Assembly: GCA_036877525.1 (NCBI GenBank)
Contig: JAZGTH010000059.1
Location: 6,138,001 to 6,202,000, forward strand
Origin: Chromobotia macracanthus
Taxonomy: Eukaryota > Chordata > Actinopteri > Cypriniformes > Botiidae
Direction of reading: 5' to 3'
Length of the DNA: 64,000 bases
Shown here: positions 39,801 to 52,351 of the stretch, piece after piece
Layout: each line of letters opens with the position of its first letter
Position numbering within the stretch: the stretch's first letter is position 1
Made by a program: the position numbers and the translations under genes
The notes under the pieces: generated by a model
Told to the model about the DNA's origin: nothing
What the model saw: the letters and a program-made list of their open reading frames with translations, nothing else
Databases searched by the model: none

Positions 39801-42800
39801 TTGTATTTCCCATAATGCATTTCTTTCTATCAAACCCATTTAACTAACTATTTGAGTATCCAATCTGAAGTTTCGAGGTGGTAAAATCCAGGCAGATGGG
39901 TGACAAAGACTATGTCCACTAAGTTTATACCCTCCTAAATGGCTTGTAGCTAAACAGCAGGCTGACCTTTGTTTCAGGCAAGTCCACCCTGAAAAGACTA
40001 CGATAAGAGCTACACTGTAAAGAGTGTGTTTGTTTTTAAAGGCTGGGCAGACTGTTAGCTCATCAACTGCTCCTTAGTCTCTTTCTTTTCTGTTAAAATC
40101 TCTCTGAGCTCTCCCTGGATGACTGCTTCTGTATAGCACCCCATTAAGTGTATACTGTATAAAAGCTTAACAGGGATTAGCACTGTGAAATGCTACGAAT
40201 ATAAAGGATGTTGACTATAGAAACATGCAGTGTGCACAAAAACTCTTACTAGACAAAATCATGTCTTCAAATCAGAAAACAAAATGGAGAGCTCAGACAT
40301 ATCGTCAACAGCCAGACAAAACAGATGCTCTGCTTAAATATATATTATCAGGTGTCTGAATCAGGTGCAGTTTGGTGTGTTTACATGACGTTTTTTCCAT
40401 TGAAACTGATTTCTACAGTGCTGGCAAGCCACTTCAATTCAAAATCAAACTGATGTTGATTAGTGACGTTATTGGAATATAGGAATACTTTTCAATTGGT
40501 CTTTTTTCTAATCATTTATTCATTTTTACTAGTCGTTATACTGCAAGGTAGGCCAGAAAGCTACACTATGTGTTGATTCTCATGCACAACTGACAAAAAC
40601 ACAATATGTGAGCAACAAAAACATTTTATTTATTCACAACCAAAGTCTTCAACCTAAACTTCTACCTGAAACTATAACAGTACTTTTTATTGCCACTATT
40701 TCTGGCAGGAAATGCAAATTCCCTTCATCCCTCAGCCTTTGGGAAATGTACCGTGAAGTATAATCAAACACAAATCTCCATATCTCGAAGTCTAACATTT
40801 ACTCAAAAGATTTCTTTTAACTCTACAAATGTCTAATATCTGAATCAAACACTTTAATTGACTGTTGACCTAGACTTCTGTATAAAGCACAAGCTCAACT
40901 CCCACAAGGGTTACACACAGACAGATAAATCAGACTCTTCAAGGGTCAATGCAGTCCATTAACAAGTGCCCCGGAAGCTCACAGTATGTCAATATGGGCC
41001 ATTGAAGAAATGCTTTCTCCTCAGATAAAGGCCGTTTTGTTTAGGCAAAGGCCGGTGCCTGGATAATCAGACAAATGCAGCGACAGAGAAAAGGAGAGCG
41101 AGACAGAGGGAGTGAAAATGAGACAAATGAGATCGAGGGGACGACAAAAGCGAGTCCTGACTGCACGGAGGACAGACAATATCTCACTGACTGCACCAAC
41201 AAAAGAACTTTTTTGTGACTGATCTGTCTCTTACATCAGAGGTCACCAGAGCTGTTCGGAAGGAAGGCCCATTTCCAGCAACCTTTATTAACTTCATAAA
41301 TAATAAACTCTGTGAGGCCTGAAGAGGAACGCTTGCTCTGCCCCACAGCAATAAAGCAGCAGGACAGTGCTCTCCGATGCCTGCCAGAGAGAGAGAAGTG
41401 TACCGTAGCAACTCTCAGAGACTGAGAATTCAAGTGTGTAGCCACACACATACATCCCAGCTCACTGAAAACATTAACTCTGAACCCTTGGATAACTGCT
41501 AATACCCAGCGGCAGTACTCCTTCACCTCGCCTTGAGCTGAATATTGAGGTGGAAATGTAGTTGAAGCAAACGCTACAGTGGCCCATCCGCTCAGGGACA
41601 TCTTCATCTCCCACCTTCGGACTGTCTCGCTCTCGAATACTGAGGGCGAAATGTATACACTAGCATGCGCGGTGCAGAGGCACAGAGGCCTAATCCCTGA
41701 TTTATGCATGCTTACATCAGTGGAGATCCATGGACTTAGCCTCTGGATTGGATGGATAAAGGTCAAGGGTTGCCTGGGTGATCACGGTTATTACACCGAA
41801 GAGCTGCACACTGGGATACATGCCGCATTTTTAGCGATAAACTCATCAAGACCTTTTCTTTATGGCCTGGGCGACTCTAAGGGGAATCTGACTGTGTGGC
41901 CCTTCTAAAAATGCATGTACGCAGAAGGCGCGTGACTAACGGTTAAGTCACAGAAATACAAGTTAAGGCAAGCGAAGATGTAAAAGTTAAAAATGTAGTC
42001 TGGCAAGGATGTATGCGGCTCAGCGCCTGCAGTCCTAGAACAGTGCCGGGGATGAGGCTTACTTATTTCTTCTTAATCCCTGGTGGTTGGCTAAAGCTAA
42101 GATTAGCCCACATATACAACAGATGGGTCACACTACGGCAAAACAGGACGGGCCCGACCACAACCTCAACTTTTAATGAAACACCAAGGGACCCCTGGCC
42201 AGTACCCAGCTTCCTGCCATTGATCAAAGAAAACTTCTCTTTGTTATTGTGGGTACAATGCCACATGGTCTGAGCGAAAAGGTTACAGAAAAGAGACTCG
42301 ATTAAAGCCAGACGTACCGCAAACGCAAGTCTTCAGCAAACCAGAGCAGCAACTGCTTCAAGAGGCTTAAACTGAAGACTGTGGCGGATTATTTTGGTGA
42401 GATGAGCTTTTATATTGTTCTTCTGGAGAAACACATCTGCCAGGGACTGCTGTCTGGTCTCTCCACACCCTGTTCTCATTAATGCACTGTATACTGTATG
42501 AATGCATCGTCACTGAAACACAACAAACAAAGAAAACAGCTTATGAGGGGGTGGATTCTTAAAGAAACATACCACTGCAGAAACACTCATCGACTGGGCC
42601 TGGCCATTGGTCACTCTGGTCTCTAGTTACAGTATTTAATAGGACGGAAGAGAATTGAAGACAGAATTAAAGACGAGGAGAGGTATGAAGCTTCTCTCTC
42701 TCACTGGAAGAGAATGCAGATGAGATCTAACCTGCTGCTGGCATGTGGGCTGTACACAAAGTCATATGAGCTCAGCTGTGAGCTGCTTACAAGCCTCATA

Positions 42801-44559
42801 CTGATAACCACAGCAAGCCTGTCCAACACCTGGTGCTTTCCAAACAAGACTGAATATGCCAGCGCACAAGTGTTTACAAACACACACATACAAATTACAC
42901 TGATCCGGGAGCATTTCAAATATGAAGAACAAAAGAAAAACAGTGATTCCTTATTTGTCAATCAGACCCACATCTTAATCATTTGCATTATGCAAAGTAT
43001 AAAGAATTTATTCCAGTTAGAGTTTAGAGAAAATAACAGTTCCAACATAAAAACAATGATTCATAACTCTCCCACTTTATTGACATTTAGCTACAATATA
43101 TCAATGTTTTTCTTTCTTTGTAAAAATTTGGTCAAGCATGCTTGCAAATAGTTGTACATCCTGGGATAATTACATCAACCACAGGAATGTACATTCAAAT
43201 CAACAGGCTGCATAAAATGTTGATGAAATTTTACAGATTACAGGTAATTATTCATCTAGTAAATACATATTTACTATTACATATTACAGTGTGGCTGTAA
43301 CAGAAGTCAGTCTCAAACGTTGATTTTTACATTATATTTTTCTTTTGAAAAGAAACCGCAGAGCCTCAAGTGGCTCATTAGTACCTCAGCCTGTTGGCAA
43401 GATTCATAAAATACATACAACACAGAAACACTGAGAAACTCGCATTACACGTATAACACCAACCTGAGCGATACAAGAGAGCTCCAGACAAGCCGACTGG
43501 CCCTGCTACAGTAACTATGTTTGCACCAGTGGTTGACAGACAGGTGTCAGTTCATTTGCGTTCAGCTGTGTTCTTACAGCTCTGATGTACCCAGACAGAT
43601 GTCTGACAGCCAATCAGACCGTTCGGAAGCAATGCTGTAAGACGTCACCGTGATAATATCTGCTGGCAGGCATGAGGAGAGATCGCTGTGTCTCTGATCC
43701 TGCCAATCAAACCTCTGATGATCACACCCACAAAAATGATCCAGTAAGTGGATGTGGAAAATTCATTACACACACTCAAACAAACACTGACCAGCACCTG
43801 CAAACCATCACTTCCTATTCACAACCACGCAACAGAGTGAAACCAGCACGAGATGGTGAATAAACAAAAACAGCACCCATGTAAGGATTAAAAAGCAAAA
43901 CGAGCCATAAATTTCACATCAGGAGGCTGATACATTGGTAGACAACGAACATCAGCCATTATTAAACTCACCACTGTTACAAATCCTTGTTTTAGCTGTC
44001 AAGCTCTAAAAAGGACAAAATAATGATAATATTGACAAATATCGTTAATGAAACCTGTGCACCATGTGTTATGAATCTGTATGATGGCTTTGTGTGAGAA
44101 AAACACAAAATGAACAATCAATCCTCCTGCAAGAGTATAGATTGAGGGTAAGTAAATGAGCAGGTAATTTTTGTGATCTATTTCTCTTCACGTCATGGTT
44201 TTGGAATGATGAGCTGCACCCTATACAGGCTATAGAAACGTCTCAGTTTGTGACCTGAATCTTGTACTTGTGTAGTACAGGACAGCTCCACCTGCTCCCT
44301 AGAGAGAAATATGGCACCTACCTGATCAAGACAAGATAGTATTTCACATTGTTTTCAGACAATCCCCTTCTAAAGTCAAAGGGGACACAGCCAGCTGAAG
44401 GGAATATAAAAGCTAACTCCACAAAGTCAGGTAAGGACACCAGAGGTTAAATTACCACAGATAAGCAGAACAGACATTGCAAATTTTAGGCAGTTGTGTG
44501 ACAGTGGCATCAATACACACACACACACACACACACATTTACTTATCTATCTATAAAGG
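36873..44559. other. intron 1 sequence without genes
   Basis: A long stretch with few recognisable repeats. (CAAA)n-like sequence lies at 38300-38320. A likely decayed end of the TTCACCCAAAA MITE is at 44140-44195 (TTGAGGGTAAGTAAATGAGC..TTTTTGTG). Opposing ORFs at 41236-41908 and 42714-43151 are the largest here, but they show no domain and conflict with each other in strand. Confidence 0.5.
44514..44537. repeat. (CA)12 microsatellite
   Basis: A pure dinucleotide run immediately upstream of the repeat at 44560. A second short (CA)n lies at 44843-44857. Confidence 0.9.
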
Positions 44560-44820
44560 GATAATAGACTTCTATTGTGTTTACACACAGCTACTTATAA
44601 ACACCATAGCATTACTCTAACCCACACTATAATCCTAAATATGTCGCTTTCACTTTACTTTAACAGAAAACGTCCTGCAATTTTACATTTTAAAAAAGCT
44701 TTATTTACTATATTTTTATATTCTTTGAGGACATCCCCAAAAGGAGGTTTTGCTCATATCTGTCAGGTTTTGCTCACTTTTGGGTACAAATTTGTTCCCA
44801 GTATAAGGTTAAGTAAACTT
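44560..44820 (+). mobile_element. dispersed repeat, GGGGACATTCCAT family, copy 3
   Basis: ACACAGCTACTTATAAACACC, TAACCCACACTATAATCCTAA, AACAGAAAACGTCCTGCA and TTTGAGGACATCCCCAAAAG are in the family order. The first blocks match copy 1 (3675-3840, opposite strand) closely. A possible 3' end is TTCCCAGTATAAGGTTAAG near 44797. Confidence 0.55.
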
Positions 44821-46356
44821 ACACAAACACACATTCTCACATCACACACACACACACAGACAGACCGGTAGGGAGACAGGGGACTTGTAGCCTGTTGTGT
44901 TTAGCAATGCAAATGAAATAGTCAGAATTCTGTTTCGTTTGCGTAAACAAAACATCAGTCGTTCAACAGCAGCCCCAGCGCGCCTCAAACCCACTCCCCT
45001 CTCAACAACCTCCCCATCTCCAGAAGCTGAGACATCGGCGCCTGTTTCACTCTCTGGAAGAAAACTGCTTGTCTTCATAAATAAACAAGTCAATGATGTA
45101 TCCTCCAAGCAAAGAATAGATGCCACATAACGGCAATAAAACGCTCTCTGACCTCGGAGTAATGCTTTCCCTGCAGACTGTGGAACAGCACCAAACTGTG
45201 CACATCAAATATTGACAATATTTATTCTGTTTATTTTATCTTATTCCTGGAGTTATATTAGAAAACAATGACATATGGTCATGAGCAGGCAAATAATACT
45301 CGTAGGCTTGGGTTCAAAACAAGGCTCTGCTTGTTGGCTCATGGGCCAAAGATAAATAAGATAAACAGTAAAAACAAAATCCCATTTCCTCAAATCAGTT
45401 GAGTATCTTTATCAAAATATTTATTCAACGTTTAAATCGCAAGGTGCTTCAGCAGAATTTGTTTACACATAAATGCTTTCAACACCTGGGCTAGCAAACA
45501 AGCTAATCTAAACCCCAAACCGTCTTCCTGCAAAATTTTCTCTCAGCCTAGAATCAGGTTAAACCGTGTATACGCTGTATGATTTTGGGCATGATTAGGC
45601 CGTCTGAGACAAGTTACGAATCCTGAAAGATTCAGATCATCCTATGCCAAAATCTATCATATTCTAATGATAGTTTAACACATTCACAGACCTCCAATTA
45701 ATGACCATTTTCTCCAATAAAATCCTGCCACTGTTAGAAGTTGAGGCACAGTCCAGCAGTGGCTTCTCATACAACAAAATCAAATTGTTTGCTAGCCTGA
45801 ATTTTAATTCTGTGTTTAAATGTGGCTCGCCATCACCAAACAATCAGCGCAACCTGACAAGCAACAATCGTAAAGGACTATTAAAAAATGTACATTGTGC
45901 GCCCCACTTTAAAGAATGAATAGTGTGTCGCACTGAAAGTTCCTTAGTTTGATAAATTTACTGGCGCACAAGCAATTCTAATGATTATAGACGATAAAGC
46001 GCTTTCTGATTTATTGCTTGCTATAACATAGAAAAATACAGCAAAAAATAATATTAGTCAAAGCGAGAGCATTTATTGGTCTGATTTCAGAAGGGGGATA
46101 GTGAGAAGTGCTGAGCAGCCCAGTTATCATTGTGTTAAAGCTGCTGGAAATATTAAATACTGACCCAAGCACATTTCACTCTGCCCTCATGCCAAGACAG
46201 CCTATTAAAATAAAGTTAACCTCATTTTAAATATGCACTTACAAGCCCTGGCCAAGAAAAGCAAGTAATACTGTAAACTAGATTTTTTTAAATAAAAAAT
46301 TGTGAGTGGTGCTTACCCTTGTAAAACTTGACACTATGCTACAGTTTTCTGGCCAG
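44821..46356. other. intron 1 sequence without genes
   Basis: Unique AT-rich sequence. The segment 44990-45060 is locally richer in C and CpG (CCAGCGCGCC). No gene, RNA or repeat recognised. Confidence 0.5.
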
Positions 46357-46465
46357 TTGTCAGGGTATTAACTGCTATGTGCATGCTAAGCTGCTGTTCT
46401 GAGGGGTTGTTACTGTGTTGCCATGCAGTTGCTAGGCTGCTCTGGTTGTGTTGCTAGGGCAGTGT
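46357..46465 (+). repeat. GTTGCTAGG degenerate minisatellite
   Basis: It contains GTTGTCAGGGTATTAACTGC, ATGCTAAGCTGCTGTTCTG, GTTGCCATGCAGTTGCTAGG and GTGTTGCTAGGGC. This is a longer, decayed relative of the tract at 23249-23310 and about 220 bp from a MITE. Confidence 0.65.
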
Positions 46466-46687
46466 AAATGCTAAACATGCACATGTTGAACTCAGCAGTC
46501 TTAAGAGAAGAACAATTCTGTTGCTGTCAGTTAGTTACAGGTAATAATCCAGTATTGATTATTACACAAAAAAATACAGAAACCATCACCTCCACTAGCG
46601 TAACATTTTTTTCGAGGTATAACAGACACCCTGCAGACACACATAAAACAATGCTGTAGTGACATCCTCACACAAACCTAGCTATAA

Positions 46688-47020
46688 CCAACAGGCAACT
46701 TTGTCAGAACGTTGGCTAATGTTGTCTAAAAACTTTCTCAAGGTTATCAGAAAGGTTCTTGCAGTAATGTTAGAACACTTTTTAGCGTTTTATATCATGT
46801 ATATCAAAAACATATTTTTTTCAATTGTTAATAGATTGTTTTAAAAACAATACAGAATTAATACAGAAATAATTTTTATAACCAAGCATTAACATTAAAA
46901 CATCTAAAATACTGGACGTTTTGAACGTTCTTGGAACAATTAAAATAACATTTTTAACGTTTTTGTTAATTATTGGAAACATTAGAGAAACATTTTTACA
47001 GCCTAAAATTGTTAGCTGGG
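46688..47020 (+). mobile_element. CAGCTAAC-ended MITE, copy 1
   Basis: It begins CCAACAGGCAACTTTGTCAG and ends AAATTGTTAGCTGGG. Blocks such as GAACGTTGGCTAATGTT, ATAACCAAGCATTAACATTA, GGACGTTTTGAACGTTCTTGG and GAGAAACATTTTTACAGCC line up in order with the copy at 62764-63046. Its last 90 bp are repeated as a perfect inverted copy at 47094-47183. Confidence 0.8.
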
Positions 47021-47039
47021 AATTGTTTGGTCTGCCAAA

Positions 47040-47077
<38 letters not shown>

Positions 47078-47182
47078 GCAGATGCTTTTATAACTAACAA
47101 TTTTAGGCTGTAAAAATGTTTCTCTAATGTTTCCAATAATTAACAAAAACGTTAAAAATGTTATTTTAATTGTTCCAAGAAC

Positions 47183-47183
<1 letters not shown>
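46926..47183. repeat. perfect 90-bp inverted repeat with (AT)n loop
   Basis: Arm 1 (46926-47015) and the reverse complement of arm 2 (47094-47183) agree at all 90 positions by base-by-base comparison. The 78-bp spacer contains an (AT)16-type tract (47043-47074) flanked by words from the SINE tail in both directions (GCATTTGGCAGA read on minus; GGCAGATGCTTTTAT read on plus). Another (AT)n (47185-47224) follows arm 2. The structure would form a strong hairpin or cruciform. Confidence 0.95.
47043..47074. repeat. (AT)16 microsatellite in inverted-repeat loop
   Basis: A pure alternating AT run, positioned between the two 90-bp arms. Confidence 0.95.

Positions 47184-47184
<1 letters not shown>

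Positions 47185-47224
<40 letters not shown>
47185..47224. repeat. (TA)20 microsatellite
   Basis: A pure alternating TA run beginning two bases after the right arm of the inverted repeat. Confidence 0.95.
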
Positions 47225-47231
<7 letters not shown>

Positions 47232-50200
47232 AGAATAAAGACCACCCAGACCTTCCTCTGCTATTAAACACAGGCTTTCTATATGAAAGTGCCAGCGTTA
47301 GGTGTGATATTACTCACCTTGTTGTTCTATGCCTGTTCATCGACTGCTTAATAAACCCTGAAGTCACTAAATGCAGCAGCTCCATCAAAAGCTCTGATGT
47401 TTTTCCAGGTGTTGCTCTAAAAACCCGATGGAACAGAGAGCAAGTTATTTTGGGATGAGGAGCACACTGGCTCTTGCCTGCTCAATCCCATTTGTAAATA
47501 GATTGTCTCTCTATCTACAGGGCGACAAGAGAGAGCAAATATTTGAAAGGAACATGTAAATAGTACAATGCAGAGGAGGAAGTCTGGATTTACCCGAGTG
47601 ATGTACTGGTAAAAGAAAATGAGGGGATAGTGACCTCATCTCCCCGCGTTTGCATATGGACGAGGCGGACAGTGAGTGAAACTGATATGGGTACATTCAG
47701 AGCAGGGCTGATATTTGCATGAGACAGAGCATTAACTTCACTTTAGTTCTCATTATGAGCTTTCTCTTGCATTTAGCAGAAAATGTTTGGTGTGATAAAT
47801 GTGAGTAGCTTTTTATTGCATTCCTACAAGGAACAACCACTGTTCATGGCACTTCCTGTCCTGTCCAGGAATTATGTCCAGGTGTCTGACCTTTCACGCC
47901 CTACACGATACCGTGTTAACAGATGGGCCCATATGGGGACCAGCACTACAAAGTGCTGCATAATCAAAAACAAATCTTTAGCTTTGTTTACATCGAATGC
48001 CCGTATAAAAGAAGAAAAACAGGAGTTTCCCCACAAGTATCGCAAGAATGCACAGGTGCGCCGTGAAGAGATGAGAAAACCAAGAGAGGAGGGAAAAAAC
48101 TATTCCTGACGGGTCGAGACATGCTGAGCTACAGATGAGAAACACAGAATGAGACCCTGGTTTAATTACTACATTCACGAGCCTGCCAGCACTGCACTTA
48201 AACACAGCTCAATAGCCTCCAGATAAGTGTTCATTTGGGCCTCGGCGATAAACCCAGAGGGGTTTGATTGGGTTCAGCTCAGCACACAGCCATGTTTACT
48301 AAAGCTGGTCAAAGAGCCTTATAATTATCATAGAAAAAACTGCAGCACTACCAAATGCTTTCACTTAAAGACAGCGTAGGCAATATTTTGTTATGCAGGT
48401 TGAAAGTCTCTTCACATCCTGATAGCAATCACTAAGTTGTTTAAATATATTTATACTTCTTCTGTGGAAGGCGCATGGGGCATAAAATGTTCATCCAATC
48501 ATTATATTCAGTCCAAATGCAATAACAGGTTGTCCACTTTCCTGTCAAACTATGGATTTGCATATCTCCATGCACTATTGAAAGAGGCGTTGCTTCAAAG
48601 ATCAGGTTGCTGATCACTGCTAGTCTCTCCAAAATTTCTTACTCTAAGGAGGATAGCTGGGTATTACAAGTCTTTTTTTAACATCTCGGAAAAGGTGAGT
48701 TAGAGTTGTCTAATTGCTGCGCTGCTCTCTGTTTGTAAGTGTCTGACAAAGATAATGAAGAGATCTTGATAACAGAAGCATTGAAATTTAAATTTCAGGT
48801 CCCAGGTCTGGGGCTTCGCTCTCATACCCATCTGACATTCATCAGCTTGCTTTATAACAAAAGCCCTTTACATCATGTCCTAACCAAGCGTGACGAGACA
48901 AGTTTCCAGCTGCATGTCTGTTTCTGTACATTCTGAACGTGCAAATTCTGTGACACAGCAATCCGAACAGTGTGTGGTCAAGTTCCCTTTTTGTTGTGCA
49001 TTCCCTCAAACTCACAACACGCTGCAGAGTGACCTATGAAAACTGTATCACATTGCTTAATGACAAGAAGTGTGTGGGTAATGACCACAACATAACAGTA
49101 AAACATATTTTTGCTGTTATGACAGGTTGACAGAAGACAGCAGGCCAACAAAACTCTCTGTTACTGACTCAGCTGTGTGGAAAAAAATCTTCAGCTGTAC
49201 CTTCTGTGTCCATCTACAGAGAACTGTAACAACAAACAGCGGATGGCAAAAACCATCAAGCAGGGCTTGTGGAAGCAATATGGCCCACATGTGCAGCAGA
49301 AAAATCTGTCAGACCATGACAGTGACAGTAAAACCAGCCAATCAAATATTCCTGCTTGACAGATTCAGAGAGACTCCGACAGATGATTAACTGTAGCCAT
49401 CAACAAAGGAGGCGAGAAGACAAGAGATGAGAAGAGACGAGAAAACAAGAGAAGAGACAGGGGGAGAGGAGTAGAGAACAAAGAAGAGAGAAAAGGAGAA
49501 GAGAAAAGGAGGTGAACAATAATTTTTGAAATATGAATGAGGAGGAGAGGGATACATTTACTGAGGAATGATAATATGAAGGTGTTATTTAAGCGTGACT
49601 CTAATTTGTAGGCAGGGTAGTGTCGCAGAGCTATTTGTCTCTGAATTTCTTGCATATAGGCATATAGCAAGCAGCACTCTAAACGCTTCGTCTAATTATG
49701 CACTATGAAAATATGGTTTGCGAACCTGGCAACACAGAATTCACACTTGAAGAGATTTTATGAACTGGGGAAACATACTACTGTAATAACATTTACATGT
49801 AAGCTAGTTGAGATCCACTGGCACACTTCTGAAGCACCTTGGCAGTCAAGATCAACATTTTGCGTTCCCTCTGCCATTTAATGCCACACTGTATGTGTAA
49901 TACATTATACATTTTTTAATCATCATTAATATGCCATGTCCCTCCTCAGATCTTTCCACTAAAACACCTGTCATTTATAAAGATCTTGTATCCCAAATTT
50001 GGACCGTCTAAAACCAAGACATGTTTGCCATAAGAGAATACGCCTTCTCCCTTACAGCCTATTTCCAGCCTATTTCCATGAGGCATGCAAAATCTCCTGG
50101 CATTTTTATTAGCATTCATCAGTTAGCTGACGGGGGAGTACTAAAGCATCTCTTCTCAGGCAGAGCTCTGCGATTGTGCCGATAACTTCCCATTTTTCCT

Positions 50201-52085
50201 GAAGAATCAGTGTTCCAGACAGGATGCCTGCACCCAGGGGATCAGTGCTAAATAATTTTGTTCCGCTTTCCCTGTAAGAGGATTCAAAGTTATTTCTCCA
50301 GGCGCTATCAGAGTAAATAGATAAATACACATCTAAATAAGCCATATTAATAACAGAGGGGAGAGGGAGAAAAGCGATGCAAAACGAGTCCTAATAGCGA
50401 AGCCTGGAGATTCCATACTAATTCAAAGAGCTGTTTTAGGGAGTGTTAGTGTAGGTGCTGATTGAGTGAGATAGACAAGGGCTGCTACAGATTCTGTGTC
50501 AGTGTGAAACCGCCTGCCAATATTCACATTAAACGCTTCAATTTGCAGTCACTATCTAGGGGTCCCGCAAGACTCTTCCATTATCTGCTCTGCTGGAGTC
50601 AGTGTGGTCAACAGATCAGGTTGGCTAAACACTGTACATGATCAGCAGCCATCACTCTCTGGATTAAAATCTAGCCCTCACATTGTGCTAACGGAGGTGT
50701 CTGTTATAGACCATGGAAATCTGACGCCTTGGAAGACCTACATGATGGACTTCAGTGTCTTCCATGCTGCAAACACAGAAAAGAACAAAGCTGTCAGAAT
50801 AAGTAAGTGTGGCATTTAATTCAGGGACGTCTCAAGGTTATCTGAATGTGAAGTCGGTGTGATTACTCATTCCTGATCTTGTATTCTTTATTGCATCTTC
50901 AAACCTGGCGACATTTCGCCACGGTGAATGATTTACACACAATGGTCGGTCAGTGACATGATTTTCATTGAAGCAATAAAAAGATCTTTGAACACAGCAG
51001 AATACCTCTGACGGCGACAGTAAATTGTCAGTTTTGTGGAGGCAAAGGAGACCTACAATTTGAAGATTTACGCATTAATTACAAAGCAGTGGGAGGTGAG
51101 AGAGCAGTAACAATTGACCTGTTCTGCCCTAAATCTACTACCCTGATATTGAGTCCTATCACATAACAGGTTACACACACACATGAACACACACTTGCAA
51201 ACAAACAAGCTGTTATTAACACGTTCTTTTGGAATAAAACCTGCTGTAAAATCTGCAAATGTATACAGGGAATAACATAATGCATTTTAATATGAAGAAA
51301 TCTACTGTGGTTAGCATTGATATGCTCACTACCAGCCTGTGAATTAGACAAAACAAACCTAAAGTAACATGATTGCATAACAACAGACAGAGTGATCAAA
51401 GTGTTCAGACAGATAATGCTGAACAGACTGAAAGACATGGCAATGAACAGACATTCACGACTAAAAGGATTTTTCTTGGGGAATATACAAAAAACACAAT
51501 GGCTGTCTCACTTCAGGTGCTGCTGGTATTCCCAATTACTTTGCAACTTAAAAAAAGTTCAAGCTAATTTTATTTGTAGGCCAGAGTATTCACAATTCCA
51601 CGTAAAGATAAACTACGTACCAGTTTAACAACAGTTTATAAATCCTTTATCTGACTTTCAGAGTTTAGAAAAGCGTTCCCTACCGGACTGAATATATTAT
51701 TCAGCTCTTTACTCAACTGAAGCCACATTCTTCATTGTCAAAGGAAACTGTTTATCATCACACGGCATCAGAATCTCCCAATTATCATGAAGTCTGCAAA
51801 AGCTCTCCTTGAAAAGAGGACACAGAAGGAATAGACAACAAGGCAGAGCAACTGGAATCGTGCAGGCTTTAAAAGTGGAGTAAAAGAGCTGAAGGAAAGA
51901 AGCTGTCGAGCTGAGACCATTAGAATGTCTTCCAGGCTTCCATAATGCAATAAAGTATGTGCAATCAACCACCAAAGAAAAACTGACGAAAATGTCTCAA
52001 AATCCAGAACTCTGCCCTAAGAGAAAAACAGAAAAATGCTACGTGATAACTTGCTACAAAATGAAATGTGATATTCAATACAACC
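47225..52085. other. intron 1 sequence without genes
   Basis: The main feature is the purine-rich tract at 49405-49514, listed separately. Elsewhere there are only short, anonymous ORFs (for example 47783-48109 and 51079-51438). Confidence 0.5.
49405..49514 (+). repeat. degenerate homopurine (GA-rich) tract
   Basis: About 110 bases are almost entirely A and G on the plus strand, with only a few C and T interruptions. There is no single repeat unit (AGAGAAGA, GGGGGAGAGG and GAAAAGGAG variants). A shorter tract of similar type lies at 52679-52750. Confidence 0.8.
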
Positions 52086-52351
52086 ATGCTTTAATTTTTT
52101 GTAAAATCAATTAAAATTATATTAAAACATATTTAAAAACTGAAAATTAGATAACCAATACACGTTTCACATTCTTTCTGGGAAAATAAATGTATATTTC
52201 AACAACATTTGGGTGTCAGCCTCTCTGCATCGACCTAACTTCTACTATAAATAAATTTATAAAAATATAAAAAAAATGTACTTATTGTGAACAATTACGA
52301 TATGCATATTGCGATATTTCAATAATTTCAATACAAACCCTGCAGCCCTAG
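52086..52351 (+). repeat. AT-rich dispersed repeat ending GCAGCCCTA, copy 2
   Basis: GTAAAATCAATTAAAATTATA, ACATATTTAAAAAC, ATAACCAATACACGTTTCACATTC and terminal CCCTGCAGCCCTA match the order in 29945-30120. This copy has about 90 extra bases before the terminus, with TACGATATGCATATTGCGAT. Confidence 0.6.

Noticed and set aside
41236..41908. Overlapping ORFs of 176 codons (minus) and 109 codons (plus)
   Set aside because: They conflict on opposite strands, have no recognisable domain or splice support, and lengths of this size are expected by chance in 64 kb.
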